Shown here one piece after another: positions 1 to 7,617 of a stretch of DNA of 13,456 nt. A program made the translations under genes and the position numbers. Below the pieces are notes generated by a model that saw nothing but the letters and a program-made list of their open reading frames with translations, had not been told where the DNA came from and did not search any database. Position 1 is the first letter of the stretch. Every line of letters begins with the position of its first letter. The stretch is from CAZQSL01 sp964595945. Lineage in GTDB: Bacteria; UBP15; UBA6099; JAJRTR01. The stretch is from the NCBI GenBank assembly GCA_964595945.1, contig CAZQSL010000101.1:1-13456 (forward strand). The letters are read 5' to 3'.

Positions 1-77
1 GGGTGTCCGTCGGCATCGAAGACGCCGACGACATCATTGCCGATCTCGACCAGGCCCTCGAAGCTTCGCAGGCCTGA
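1..77 (+). CDS. C-terminal end of a Cys/Met-metabolism PLP-dependent enzyme (partial)
   Basis: The reading frame beginning at base 3 is open and gives VSVGIEDADDIIADLDQALE followed by four more residues and a TGA at 75-77. The 'SVGIED-DDIIADLDQAL' ending is the usual C-terminus of the trans-sulfuration PLP family (cystathionine gamma-synthase, cystathionine gamma-lyase, O-acetylhomoserine sulfhydrylase, methionine gamma-lyase). The members cannot be told apart from 24 residues. The gene enters from the left edge on the plus strand, and its stop lies 204 bp before pheA. No strong hairpin-plus-T-run terminator is visible after it. Confidence 0.75.
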   Translation, partial: VSVGIEDADDIIADLDQALEASQA

Positions 78-237
78 CAGGACCGGTATCTTCAAGAGCG
101 CCCCGGGTTTGTTTCAGGCGGGCATTAACCATGAAATCCGGCATCTCCATCCGACTGATTGCTGCCGGCACGCCGGATCGCTTTCGCCACCACGAAGCGC
201 TTTATTCGATTTCGTATTTCCATAGACCAAACCATGA

Positions 238-270
238 TATAAAATTTCTCAATACAGTCAGGTCAGGAGA
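238..270 (+). promoter_or_regulatory. Possible -10 box and Shine-Dalgarno site of pheA
   Basis: TATAAA at 238-243 sits in an AT-rich patch within otherwise GC-rich DNA, and AGGAGA at 265-270 lies 11 nt before the pheA ATG. No good -35 hexamer is seen at 16-18 bp spacing (TATTTC at 215-220 is the best). The ribosome site is convincing; the promoter is only a candidate. The 204-bp gap suggests pheA starts a transcription unit. Confidence 0.35.
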
Positions 271-281
271 TACGTCAGAAA

Positions 282-1334
282 ATGAGCAAAGAAGAAATCC
301 GGAGCAAGATCGATGCAATAGACGCGGAAATGCTGCGCCTGCTGAATGAACGGGGCAAGCTCGCCAAACAGGTATCACAATTCAAGAAAGTGTATTATGA
401 CCCTGATCGCGAACGTCAGATTTTCGAGCGACTCGCCACACTCAACACCGGCCCCCTGATGAACGAGCATATCACTGCAATCTACCGGGAAATACTCTCC
501 GTCTGCCGCAATATCCAGAAACCGGTAAAGGTCGCTTTTCTCGGCCCCAGGGCCACTTTTTCGCACAGCGCAGCAATCCAGGCTTTCGGAAAGTCATTCG
601 AAGAGCACCTCTGCCCCGATATCCCGGCGGTCTTCAGCGAAGTCGAAAAGGAAAATGCCGAGTACGGCATAGTGCCTTTCGAGAATTCGTCCGAAGGCGT
701 AGTCAACATGACCATCGACCGCTTTGCCGCTTCACCCGTAAAAATCTGTGGCGAACTATTCCTCTCAATCAGCCAGTGTCTGCTCTCCAATCAGGACAGC
801 ATCGCCGGAGTCAAACAGATATTCACTCAGTCAAAAGCTTATGAACAGTGCGCGAAGTGGCTGCGAGAAAAAGCACCCGGCATAGAGATCATACAGGTGG
901 CCAGCACGGGACTCGCCGCTCAGATGGCTGCCAGTCAGGAATCCGCCGCCGCTATCGGAAGTGCCGTTGCCGCCGAAGTTTACGGATTGAACATCCTCGA
1001 ACGCGGCCTCGAAGACGGCCCCAACAATGCCACGCGATTCATGATCATCAGCAAACATGAAATGCCACGCGGCGAAAATGATAAAACCTCGCTCCTGTTT
1101 TCGGTACGCCACGAGCCCGGCACGCTTTATCGCGCGCTCAAGTCGTTCGAACGCTACAATATCAATCTCACCATGATGCAGTCCCGCCCCGCCCGTGAAG
1201 GCACTTGGGAATACATCTTTTTTGTCGACCTCGCAGGCCACTGTCAGGACGATAACGTCAAGGCTGCCCTCAGGGAAATGAAAAAGGAAACGATAATCCT
1301 CAAGACGCTCGGCTCCTATCCATCGGCGTCTTGA
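282..1334 (+). CDS. pheA: Bifunctional chorismate mutase / prephenate dehydratase with ACT domain (P-protein)
   Basis: Cytoplasmic enzyme that converts chorismate to prephenate and then to phenylpyruvate, the committed branch of phenylalanine synthesis. The length, 350 residues, is normal for the fused P-protein. Residues 1-80 are an AroQ chorismate mutase with R7, R24, K35, D40, R43 and E44 matching the E. coli active-site pattern (R11, R28, K39, D48, R51, E52). Residues 83-260 are the dehydratase: GPRATF 88-93, PFENSSEG 132-139 and the catalytic TRF 251-253. Residues 268-350 are an ACT domain with GTLYRAL 280-286. The usual Phe-binding ESRP motif reads QSRP (300-303), so feedback binding may differ; this is inference. 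The start is supported by AGGAGA 11 nt upstream. The next gene starts 62 bp downstream. Confidence 0.95.
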   Translation: MSKEEIRSKIDAIDAEMLRLLNERGKLAKQVSQFKKVYYDPDRERQIFERLATLNTGPLMNEHITAIYREILSVCRNIQKPVKVAFLGPRATFSHSAAIQAFGKSFEEHLCPDIPAVFSEVEKENAEYGIVPFENSSEGVVNMTIDRFAASPVKICGELFLSISQCLLSNQDSIAGVKQIFTQSKAYEQCAKWLREKAPGIEIIQVASTGLAAQMAASQESAAAIGSAVAAEVYGLNILERGLEDGPNNATRFMIISKHEMPRGENDKTSLLFSVRHEPGTLYRALKSFERYNINLTMMQSRPAREGTWEYIFFVDLAGHCQDDNVKAALREMKKETIILKTLGSYPSAS

Positions 1335-1396
1335 CCGGTATTTATCTTCATACGGAGGTTGCCGCCCTCCGGAAAACACATTCAGGAGATGCCATA

Positions 1397-2206
1397 ATGC
1401 CCAGATACAATACACTTCACCGCGCATCGCTCATCGCTCTTGTCATTTTTTTCATATCCGCTGTAATCTCTATTGCCACAACTGAAATCAACAGAGCAGA
1501 CCTCGACCTGTATGTTGTCAAGTGCGGAAAATGTCACAGCCAGAAAGCTATCATCAGGTACGCTAAAGGCTACAAAGGCGAATCAGAGCAGAATATCGCG
1601 AAGGTCGTCGTAAGAATGGAAAAAATGAAAAACAGCGGCATGACACCTGCCGACAGCCGCCAGATCACGAGATTCCTCGCTACCGCCGACCTCGACAGGG
1701 TTGCGCAAGAAATTGAAAATAGCACCCCCTCAAATATTGGCGACAAACCCGCCGGAAAGCCCGAAGAGAAAGAAATTACTGATATCATAGAGCATGTCCA
1801 CGCAGGCGCTATGACTGCCACATTCCTTGCGCTCGGCATCTACATGCCGCTCTCGGGCCTGCGCAGACGCTCCGAACGTGTAAAGCCGCTGCACATGCGC
1901 AAGTTCAACTGGAAACGTCACGTCAACCTCGGAAAAGTCTATATAACAATCGTACTTGCGGGCTATCTTTCAGGCTTCTACATCCTGATAGCTGACAATT
2001 TCCAACCAGGCCGCGCCCTGCCCCACCTGATCATAGGCACCGGCATTGTCATTTTTTTCGCCATCAGCGGATATACGGGCACGCGTCTGGCAAAAGGAAA
2101 AAAGAAGTTCCGCAATCTTCATCTGATCTCCACCCTGATCGCGACCCTGCTGTTCATAGCCAACATCATCTCTGGCATCATGCTCGGCATATCTTCAATG
2201 AAATGA
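1397..2206 (+). CDS. Membrane redox protein: haem-c (CxxCH) domain fused to a b561-like four-helix module
   Basis: Predicted 269-residue inner-membrane protein. ATG 1397 is chosen because AGGAG (1384-1388) lies 8 nt before it; an in-frame TTG at 1331 would overlap the pheA stop and has no such site. Residues 10-28 are a hydrophobic signal/anchor helix. Residues 35-100 form a small cytochrome-c-like domain with C43-G-K-C46-H47 and possible distal Met ligands M74, M77 and M82. After a charged Pro/Glu-rich linker (108-128), residues 133-265 hold four hydrophobic segments with histidines H133, H135, H175, H210 and H242, a pattern expected of b-haem ligands in b561-type quinol oxidoreductases. I infer electron transfer from quinol through b haem to c haem on the outer face. 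I do not recognise a named family. It is an odd guest between pheA and fmt (10 bp to fmt). Confidence 0.75.
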   Translation: MPRYNTLHRASLIALVIFFISAVISIATTEINRADLDLYVVKCGKCHSQKAIIRYAKGYKGESEQNIAKVVVRMEKMKNSGMTPADSRQITRFLATADLDRVAQEIENSTPSNIGDKPAGKPEEKEITDIIEHVHAGAMTATFLALGIYMPLSGLRRRSERVKPLHMRKFNWKRHVNLGKVYITIVLAGYLSGFYILIADNFQPGRALPHLIIGTGIVIFFAISGYTGTRLAKGKKKFRNLHLISTLIATLLFIANIISGIMLGISSMK

Positions 2207-2216
2207 GCAATTCTCG

Positions 2217-3131
2217 ATGAAAATAGTTTTTATGGGAACCCCCGGGTTTGCCTTGTCCATCCTGCGGGCAGTACATGAGAATATCGGCGTCGCGGCAGTC
2301 ATCACACAACCAGACCGCCCGCAGGGGCGCGGCATGAACATGGTTTCGCCCCCCGTCAAGACCTATGCCGTCGAAAATGGCATCGAAGTGCTGCAACCCG
2401 CAAAAGCAGGCGATGCCGCCGAAGCTCTCGCCATAATATCCCCGGACTTCATACTTACCGCCGCGTATGGACAGATACTCAGACGAAATCTCCTCGACAT
2501 CCCAAAAATCGCCTGCATCAATGTACATGCGTCTCTGCTGCCCAAGTACCGGGGCGCTTCTCCGATCAACGCTGCTATCATCAACGGCGACACCGAAACA
2601 GGCATAACGACAATGCTTATGGATGAAGGCATGGACACAGGCGACATCCTCATCAAGCGCTCGACTCCCATACTGCCCGAAGACACTGCCGGCTCTCTCC
2701 ATGACCGGCTCGCCGTTATCGGCGCCGAACTTGCCGTCTCCACACTCAGGGATTTCGACCAGATTATCCCGCAACGGCAAGACACCACACTCGATAGCTG
2801 CACGAAACTCTTGAAAAAAGAAGACGGCATGATCAACTGGAACAGCCGCGCAGTGGACATCGTCAATCTCATCCGCGGATGCAACCCCTGGCCCTGCGCA
2901 TACACTTCGCACGGCGCTTCCATTCTGAAAATCTGGCAAGCAACATTCGACGCCCCCCACCCCGGGATCACTCCCGGCACTGTCATCACGGCTTCAGCAT
3001 CCGAGGGACTCGTCATCGCCGCACGTGATGCCTGTGTATCTGTCACTGAGCTTCAGCGAGTCGGTAAAAAACGAATGCCAGTTTCTGAATTCCTCCTCGG
3101 CTACAGAATCCAGCCCGGCGACGTGCTATAG
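2217..3131 (+). CDS. fmt: Methionyl-tRNA formyltransferase
   Basis: Transfers a formyl group from 10-formyl-tetrahydrofolate to Met on initiator tRNA in the cytoplasm, making fMet-tRNA for translation initiation. The 304-residue length is typical. The N-terminal Rossmann-like domain starts MKIVFMGTP and carries QPDRPQGRG (31-39), then the catalytic trio N102, H104 (in NVHASLLPKYRG) and D140 (in MDEGMDTGD). Residues from about 200 to the end are the OB-fold tRNA-binding domain (INWNSRAVDIVNLIRGCNPW). The gene follows the redox gene by 10 bp and is followed by rsmB, a frequent order in bacteria. No clear Shine-Dalgarno site precedes the ATG, so translational coupling with the gene upstream is likely. 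Confidence 0.95.
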   Translation: MKIVFMGTPGFALSILRAVHENIGVAAVITQPDRPQGRGMNMVSPPVKTYAVENGIEVLQPAKAGDAAEALAIISPDFILTAAYGQILRRNLLDIPKIACINVHASLLPKYRGASPINAAIINGDTETGITTMLMDEGMDTGDILIKRSTPILPEDTAGSLHDRLAVIGAELAVSTLRDFDQIIPQRQDTTLDSCTKLLKKEDGMINWNSRAVDIVNLIRGCNPWPCAYTSHGASILKIWQATFDAPHPGITPGTVITASASEGLVIAARDACVSVTELQRVGKKRMPVSEFLLGYRIQPGDVL

Positions 3132-3183
3132 TGAAACACAAATTCATACACATGGGATATGTCTCGGACAGCGAGAAATAATC

Positions 3184-4569
3184 ATGCAAAGCGGAGCTAC
3201 ACCCACATCCTTCAAAGGCAGAATGGTTGCCGCAAAAGCACTCAGCCGCATCATCACGGGCGGCAGCTATTCGAATATCGTGCTGAAAAACCTGCACGAC
3301 GATCCGGCTCTCGCCCCACGCGACAGGACCGTAGCCACCAGTCTTGTCCTCGGCACCCTGCGCAATCTCACACTGATCGACGAAATCCTCAGGTCAAAAT
3401 CTAAAAACCACAAACTAACTCTTTCGCCTATGAATCTCATTTACGCGCGGCTCTGCGTCTATGAGATTATCTTCATGTCAAAAATCCCCCAATACGCATC
3501 AGTTTTCAAATATGTGGATTTCGCCATGAAAGCCAACGCGCATCAGGAAGCCCGATTCATGAACGCATGCCTTCGAAAGGTCACGCCAGATGACATCACG
3601 GCAGTGCTTGCGGCAAAGGCATCCATCGATGAACGTCTCGCCACCGAATTCTCCTACCCGCTGTGGATGGTACAACTCCTCATCGAGCGCCACGGCGAGG
3701 AGGAAACCCGTAGCGTCCTTCGCGCCGGCAACAATCCGCAACCCACATATTTCAGGGTCAATTGCATCCGCGCTACCGACCTCATAGAGCGCAACACCGA
3801 AAAGCGCGACGTCTTCGGCCTCGAAAAAGTCACGGCTCCAAAATACTGTCTGCGCCTCGCGCCCGGCAAATCGACATTCCCTCACGATGAGTACAACAAC
3901 GGTCTGATCACTCCCCAGGACCGCAGCACACAGTTCCCCGCCCACCTCCTTGCCCCTTCCTCTGGCGAACGCGTACTCGACATGTGCTGCGGCTCAGGCA
4001 TAAAAACCACACAACTCGCGGAACTTTCCGGCAACGCGGCCGACATCACGGCCATTGACATCCACTCTCACAAGCTCGAATCTCTCCGCGCCGAAGCCGC
4101 CCGCCTCGGCATCACCTGTATCACTCCTGTCACCGTAGACGCGACGGACTGCTCTCACCTCGGCTCTTTTGACAAGATACTCCTCGACGCACCTTGCAGC
4201 GGCACGGGAGCGGTGCGGCGGCGCCCGGAGATCAAATCGCGCGTCGACGCTTCCACAGTCTCGCGGCTCGCCACACTTCAGGACGCGCTCCTGTCTTCTG
4301 CTGCTTCACGTCTGAACCCCGGCGGCACCCTCGTCTATTCCACCTGCTCGATCCTCGATGTCGAAAACGGCGAACGCATCGAAAAACTCATTCATTCCGA
4401 CTCATCTCTCCATGCCGATCCCGGCATCTTTGAACGCCTTTATCCGCCAGCTTCCATTCTCGGGTCTGGCGATGGAGCCGGATTCATTCTCCTGCCATCA
4501 CGCTCTAACGCATGTGGCGGCTATGTCGCTGTAATAAGGAAAAAACACTCATCTTCGTCACTAATATAA
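3184..4569 (+). CDS. rsmB: 16S rRNA (cytosine-5)-methyltransferase, RsmB/Sun family
   Basis: SAM-dependent enzyme expected to methylate C967 (E. coli numbering) of 16S rRNA. The start is set at ATG 3184, 52 bp after fmt. The frame is open further upstream into fmt, but those residues do not fit the family; ATG 3223 (after AAAGG) is the main alternative. From 3184 the protein has 461 residues. Residues 10-140 are a NusB-like RNA-binding domain (AAKALSRIITGGSYSN). The C-terminal half is the methyltransferase: SAM motif D266-M-C-C-G-S-G, motif IV LLDAPCSGTGAVRRRPEIK with C338, and motif VI YSTC with catalytic C388. Motif I usually reads D-x-C-A-A-P-G-G-K; here it is D-M-C-C-G-S-G-I-K, an unusual but SAM-compatible version. 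Last gene of the pheA-redox-fmt-rsmB series. Confidence 0.9.
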   Translation: MQSGATPTSFKGRMVAAKALSRIITGGSYSNIVLKNLHDDPALAPRDRTVATSLVLGTLRNLTLIDEILRSKSKNHKLTLSPMNLIYARLCVYEIIFMSKIPQYASVFKYVDFAMKANAHQEARFMNACLRKVTPDDITAVLAAKASIDERLATEFSYPLWMVQLLIERHGEEETRSVLRAGNNPQPTYFRVNCIRATDLIERNTEKRDVFGLEKVTAPKYCLRLAPGKSTFPHDEYNNGLITPQDRSTQFPAHLLAPSSGERVLDMCCGSGIKTTQLAELSGNAADITAIDIHSHKLESLRAEAARLGITCITPVTVDATDCSHLGSFDKILLDAPCSGTGAVRRRPEIKSRVDASTVSRLATLQDALLSSAASRLNPGGTLVYSTCSILDVENGERIEKLIHSDSSLHADPGIFERLYPPASILGSGDGAGFILLPSRSNACGGYVAVIRKKHSSSSLI

Positions 4570-4845
4570 TCATAATACTTCAGTCACATACTTGCCCATA
4601 AATCGCTGGGGGGCAGGGGCGTACCATCGAACTGGGTAATAGTTGAGACTGGCACCGGAGTCGTATTCGCGTGTGGAGTATGATGTCGATGCAGGGTTAT
4701 GCGATTGAGTGACAGGCCGCAAGAGTACGTTTGCCACAGGTGGGATATTCGCATCTGTTTATCATGTCGCCATCTTCCCGGAGATGTCCATGTCGCTCCC
4801 GATGTGGTCGGTGTGGCAGTAGTATTTCCTGCCCTCGAAAACACC
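4570..4845 (-). pseudogene. Decayed RHS-repeat-associated core fragment
   Basis: Minus-strand translation in one frame gives GVFEGRKYYCHTDHIGS (4845 to 4795), matching the RHS core phrase 'YYYHTDHLGS'. About 40 codons further it gives REYDSGASLNYY then PVRWYAPAPQRFMG (4671 to 4594), matching 'GREYDxxTGLYYYRARWYDPxxGRF'. The spacing between the two blocks is about that of intact RHS proteins. Two adjacent in-frame stops (TGA, TAA at 4764-4759) interrupt it, no credible start is present, and the frame closes at 4570, directly after rsmB. Open sequence in the same frame continues upstream to 4947 without clear RHS similarity. The rest of the several-hundred-residue or larger parent is absent. 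This is a relic, probably of a secreted or toxin-carrying RHS gene. It fills most of the 423-bp gap between rsmB and the kinase gene. Confidence 0.7.
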
Positions 4846-4969
4846 AGATATGCAATTTGTCAAGAGATTGCCATAACGACGCAATTGAGCATGAATAGTA
4901 CTTGTATCGGCATGACAATGATCTGATACATAGTTTTCAGACGTGAGTTATCACTTCTTCTTTTCACAG

Positions 4970-4985
4970 CTTTCATGTGGTAAAA
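4970..4985 (+). repeat. First copy of a 16-bp exact direct repeat
   Basis: CTTTCATGTGGTAAAA occurs here, just before the kinase start, and again at 5367-5382 inside the kinase coding sequence. It overlaps the putative -10 box. Possibly coincidence. Confidence 0.6.
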
Positions 4986-4986
4986 T
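4978..4986 (+). promoter_or_regulatory. Possible extended -10 promoter of the histidine kinase gene
   Basis: TGGTAAAAT fits an extended -10 element (TGn followed by TAAAAT). The best -35 at 17-bp spacing is only TTCTTT (4958-4963). A start of transcription about 7 nt after the box would fall on the ATG at 4993, so a leaderless message is possible. In agreement, no Shine-Dalgarno site is visible before this ATG. No sigma54 -24/-12 (GG-N10-GC) element was found in this gap. Confidence 0.35.
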
Positions 4987-4992
4987 TTTTCC

Positions 4993-7557
4993 ATGCTCGA
5001 GCCATATTACTACTCATTCCTGTTCGCTGCTGTTGCCACCGCCTTTAACGCCGTGTATTTGTCGAAACGTTATAGGGAATCGCGTGCCGCTGCATCGATC
5101 TTCTGGGTGATGATATTTTTCATTCTGTGGTGCATGTCGTATTATCTCGAATATGCACTGCCTGTACCGGAATGGAAGTTTTTTGCCGTACGCTGCCGGC
5201 CGCTTTTTGTATACATTTCGCTCACCCTCTCGATTCTGCTTGGATTGCGTTTCGGCACCCGCAATATCAGAGTTGGAAAGATTACTATCGTTGCTCTGTA
5301 TATTATCCCGGTCATCATTGCCACTTTTTCGTTTGCAGGCACTGACAGCGAACTATTCACATACAACTTTCATGTGGTAAAACTGTCGGAGAGCGTGAGT
5401 GTGGCTCAATATGAATGCGGACCGCTGTATCGTTTGTATGAAGGCTATTCTGCATTGGGCGTGACTGTGTTCACGGCGATACTCGCCACTTCTCTCCTGC
5501 GTGCGGAAAGAGCCGCGCGCTTTACCGGATTGTCGATGTTTCTCGCGGTGCCTTTCCCGGCGATTGTCGATTATCTGTATCTGAAGGGATATTCACTAAT
5601 ACCGTCACTGAACATTTCTGGATTCTTATATGCAACGGCTCAGATATACGTTTTTTATACTTTGAAACGATTCGATTTTTACCGCGACGTACTTGTGCCA
5701 ATCGAGCGTGACGAAGCCTTTGAATACACGAGTGAGAGTATGCTGATCCTTGATGAACGCAACCGCATCGTCGATATCAATAGTGCTGCTGTCGAACGTT
5801 TTGGCGTACGCAGGAACTGTATCGGGCATACGGTTGAGCAGATTTTCGACTGGTGGCCAGGGGTAAGCGACATGTTCACCGCAAGGGAATCGCTCTCAAG
5901 AGATGTCACACTCACGACGGGCATGAGGGAAAAGATTTTCGTGCTTTCCGTTTCTCCCGTGATGGGGCGGCTCGGACGTCTGGCCGGAAGGTTCGCGGTT
6001 TTCCACGACATTACGGAGCAGGAACTTGCCAAGAGGTCTGCCGAGGAAGCCAATCGTGCCAAGAGCATGTTTCTCGCGAATATCAGCCATGAGATCAGGA
6101 CCCCCATGAACGCGATTTTGAATCTTGCCGAATTTCTGCTCGAATCGCCGCTCGGTCCGGACCAGAAAAAATTTACGGAAGGGATACACGGTTCCGCCGA
6201 AGCGTTGCTTGGTATTCTCAACGATATGCTTGATCTCTCGAAGATCGAAACCGGAAAAATGCTTCTCGAATCTCATCCGTTCTCACTCTCCGATATCGTC
6301 CAGCAGACTGTATGGCTGCTGTCGGCAAGGGCTGCTGAAAACGGTACTTCGATTATCACCGAGTACGGGACGGATGTCCCCCGATGGCTTTCGGGTGATA
6401 GCATTAAGGTCAGGCAGATTCTCTTGAATCTTCTGAGCAATGCCGTCAAATTCACCGAGCAGGGCAGTATCTATGTACGCATTGAGCGCGGTATCCATGA
6501 CGGTGATGCCGGGACTGTCATCATCGAGGTTGCCGATACTGGAATCGGGATGGATGAAGAGACACAGCATAAAGTATTCGAAAAATTCTTTCAGGCTGCT
6601 TCGCCTGTTTCGGGTGGGACGGGAACCGGTCTCGGGCTCGCAATCACGAAAGAACTTGTCGAAATGATGGGCGGCGTCATTTCCGTCTCAAGCCGCCCCG
6701 GAGCCGGTACGGTTTTTCGCGTGGCGCTGCCGCTCGCGGAATGCTGCGATGAGATGTCCGTTTCCGGTGATGTTCCGGCGGAGTCCGGTGAACATGTGTT
6801 TCTGCCTGGTGCACGTGTCCTGATTGTCGAGGATATTGAGATGAACAGATTCATCGCCACAAGGATTCTTCGAAGCATTGGCTGTACGGTAACTGCCGCA
6901 TCGAACGGCGTCGAAGCGGTCGCTCTCGCAGAGCAGATGAAATACGATTTGATTTTCATGGACTGCCGTATGCCGGAAATGAATGGGCTTGAAGCGACTC
7001 GTCTGATACGCGGCTCCGCATGCCCTAATCGTGAAACGCCTGTCGTAGCTCTTTCTGCCGGAGCTTACGAGGCCAACCGTACAGAGTGCATAGGAGCAGG
7101 CATGGACAATTTCCTGATGAAACCGTTTACCCGCGCTCAACTGACTGGCATCGCGGCGAAATACTGTCTGCCCCGCCATGTGAATGATAGCCTGGCGGCT
7201 GCGCCCTGCCCTCCAGCCGTCTCCCAAACGGTTTTTGACAGGCAGGCAGCTCTCGAACTCGCCGGAAACGAAGACTTCCTCGATGAAATACTCGGCATAT
7301 TCGTCAGCAGATCGCCCGATACTATCACTAAGCTTCAGGCAGCGTGCGACTGCGGCAATACTGGAGAAATCGTGCGCCTCGCACATTCTCTCAAAGGGAT
7401 GCTTGCCCAGATATTTGCCGGGCCGGCAAAAAACGCCGCGCTCGGACTCGAAACCATCGCGATGGAAAATCGCATGGACGATATCCCCCATGCGCTCTCT
7501 CTATTGATCGACAGTATCCATGGACTCATCCAGGCAATCAATTCTCCGATTGATTGA
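4993..7557 (+). CDS. Hybrid sensor histidine kinase: 7TM-PAS-HisKA-HATPase-REC-HPt
   Basis: An 854-residue inner-membrane sensor kinase. Residues 1-225 hold seven hydrophobic segments (about 4-23, 33-55, 67-86, 97-115, 147-168, 178-198, 205-223) of the 7TM histidine-kinase sensor type. A PAS domain follows (about 238-345, ending FHDITEQ). Then come HisKA with H366 in SHEIRTPMNA and a HATPase with N479/N483 (LLNLLSNAVKF), D515 (DTGIG) and GTGTGLGL (542-549). The REC domain has E613/D614, phospho-acceptor D657 (MDCRMPEMNG) and K710. The C-terminal HPt domain has H798 (AHSLKGML). All catalytic residues are present, so the whole H-D-H relay is in one chain. The next gene encodes an NtrC-type regulator and is the obvious acceptor. 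The signal sensed cannot be read from the sequence. The start is the first ATG that keeps the whole first membrane helix. Confidence 0.93.
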   Translation: MLEPYYYSFLFAAVATAFNAVYLSKRYRESRAAASIFWVMIFFILWCMSYYLEYALPVPEWKFFAVRCRPLFVYISLTLSILLGLRFGTRNIRVGKITIVALYIIPVIIATFSFAGTDSELFTYNFHVVKLSESVSVAQYECGPLYRLYEGYSALGVTVFTAILATSLLRAERAARFTGLSMFLAVPFPAIVDYLYLKGYSLIPSLNISGFLYATAQIYVFYTLKRFDFYRDVLVPIERDEAFEYTSESMLILDERNRIVDINSAAVERFGVRRNCIGHTVEQIFDWWPGVSDMFTARESLSRDVTLTTGMREKIFVLSVSPVMGRLGRLAGRFAVFHDITEQELAKRSAEEANRAKSMFLANISHEIRTPMNAILNLAEFLLESPLGPDQKKFTEGIHGSAEALLGILNDMLDLSKIETGKMLLESHPFSLSDIVQQTVWLLSARAAENGTSIITEYGTDVPRWLSGDSIKVRQILLNLLSNAVKFTEQGSIYVRIERGIHDGDAGTVIIEVADTGIGMDEETQHKVFEKFFQAASPVSGGTGTGLGLAITKELVEMMGGVISVSSRPGAGTVFRVALPLAECCDEMSVSGDVPAESGEHVFLPGARVLIVEDIEMNRFIATRILRSIGCTVTAASNGVEAVALAEQMKYDLIFMDCRMPEMNGLEATRLIRGSACPNRETPVVALSAGAYEANRTECIGAGMDNFLMKPFTRAQLTGIAAKYCLPRHVNDSLAAAPCPPAVSQTVFDRQAALELAGNEDFLDEILGIFVSRSPDTITKLQAACDCGNTGEIVRLAHSLKGMLAQIFAGPAKNAALGLETIAMENRMDDIPHALSLLIDSIHGLIQAINSPID
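5367..5382 (+). repeat. Second copy of the 16-bp exact direct repeat
   Basis: Same 16 bases as 4970-4985, here coding for F-H-V-V-K in the loop after the fourth membrane segment of the kinase. An exact match of this length within 400 bp is unlikely by chance but not extraordinary. Confidence 0.5.
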
Positions 7558-7585
7558 GCCTTTTCCGCTCTTGCGTGATTTGATG

Positions 7586-7611
7586 TATAATTCCCAATGA
7601 TCATACGGGAG
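7586..7611 (+). promoter_or_regulatory. TATAAT box and Shine-Dalgarno site setting a TTG start for the response regulator
   Basis: A perfect TATAAT at 7586-7591 lies in the 60-bp gap after the kinase gene; the -35 is weak (TTCCGC 7563-7568, 17-bp spacing). Transcription would begin near 7598, at or after the in-frame ATG 7597, leaving that ATG without a leader. GGGAG at 7607-7611 is 6 nt before TTG 7618, which therefore becomes the likely start. The gene may also be read through from the kinase gene. Confidence 0.5.
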
Positions 7612-7617
7612 TATCAC

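Noticed and set aside
109..225. Phe-rich peptide ending ALFDFVFP-stop 57 nt before pheA, together with 7-bp inverted arms at 136-142 and 172-178, as a possible attenuator leader
   Set aside because: No ribosome site or short-range start codon precedes the peptide, only three Phe codons occur, and the hairpin arms lie before the Phe codons with a 29-nt loop and no T-run, so a classical attenuator is not supported.
3025..3183. Upstream extension of rsmB into fmt
   Set aside because: It would overlap fmt by more than 100 bp in another frame and adds residues unlike the NusB-type N-terminus.
4621..4840. sigma54 -24/-12 promoter-like TGGCAC and TGGCAG strings in the gap before the kinase gene
   Set aside because: Neither has GC at the required 10-nt spacing after the GG, and both lie inside the RHS relic.
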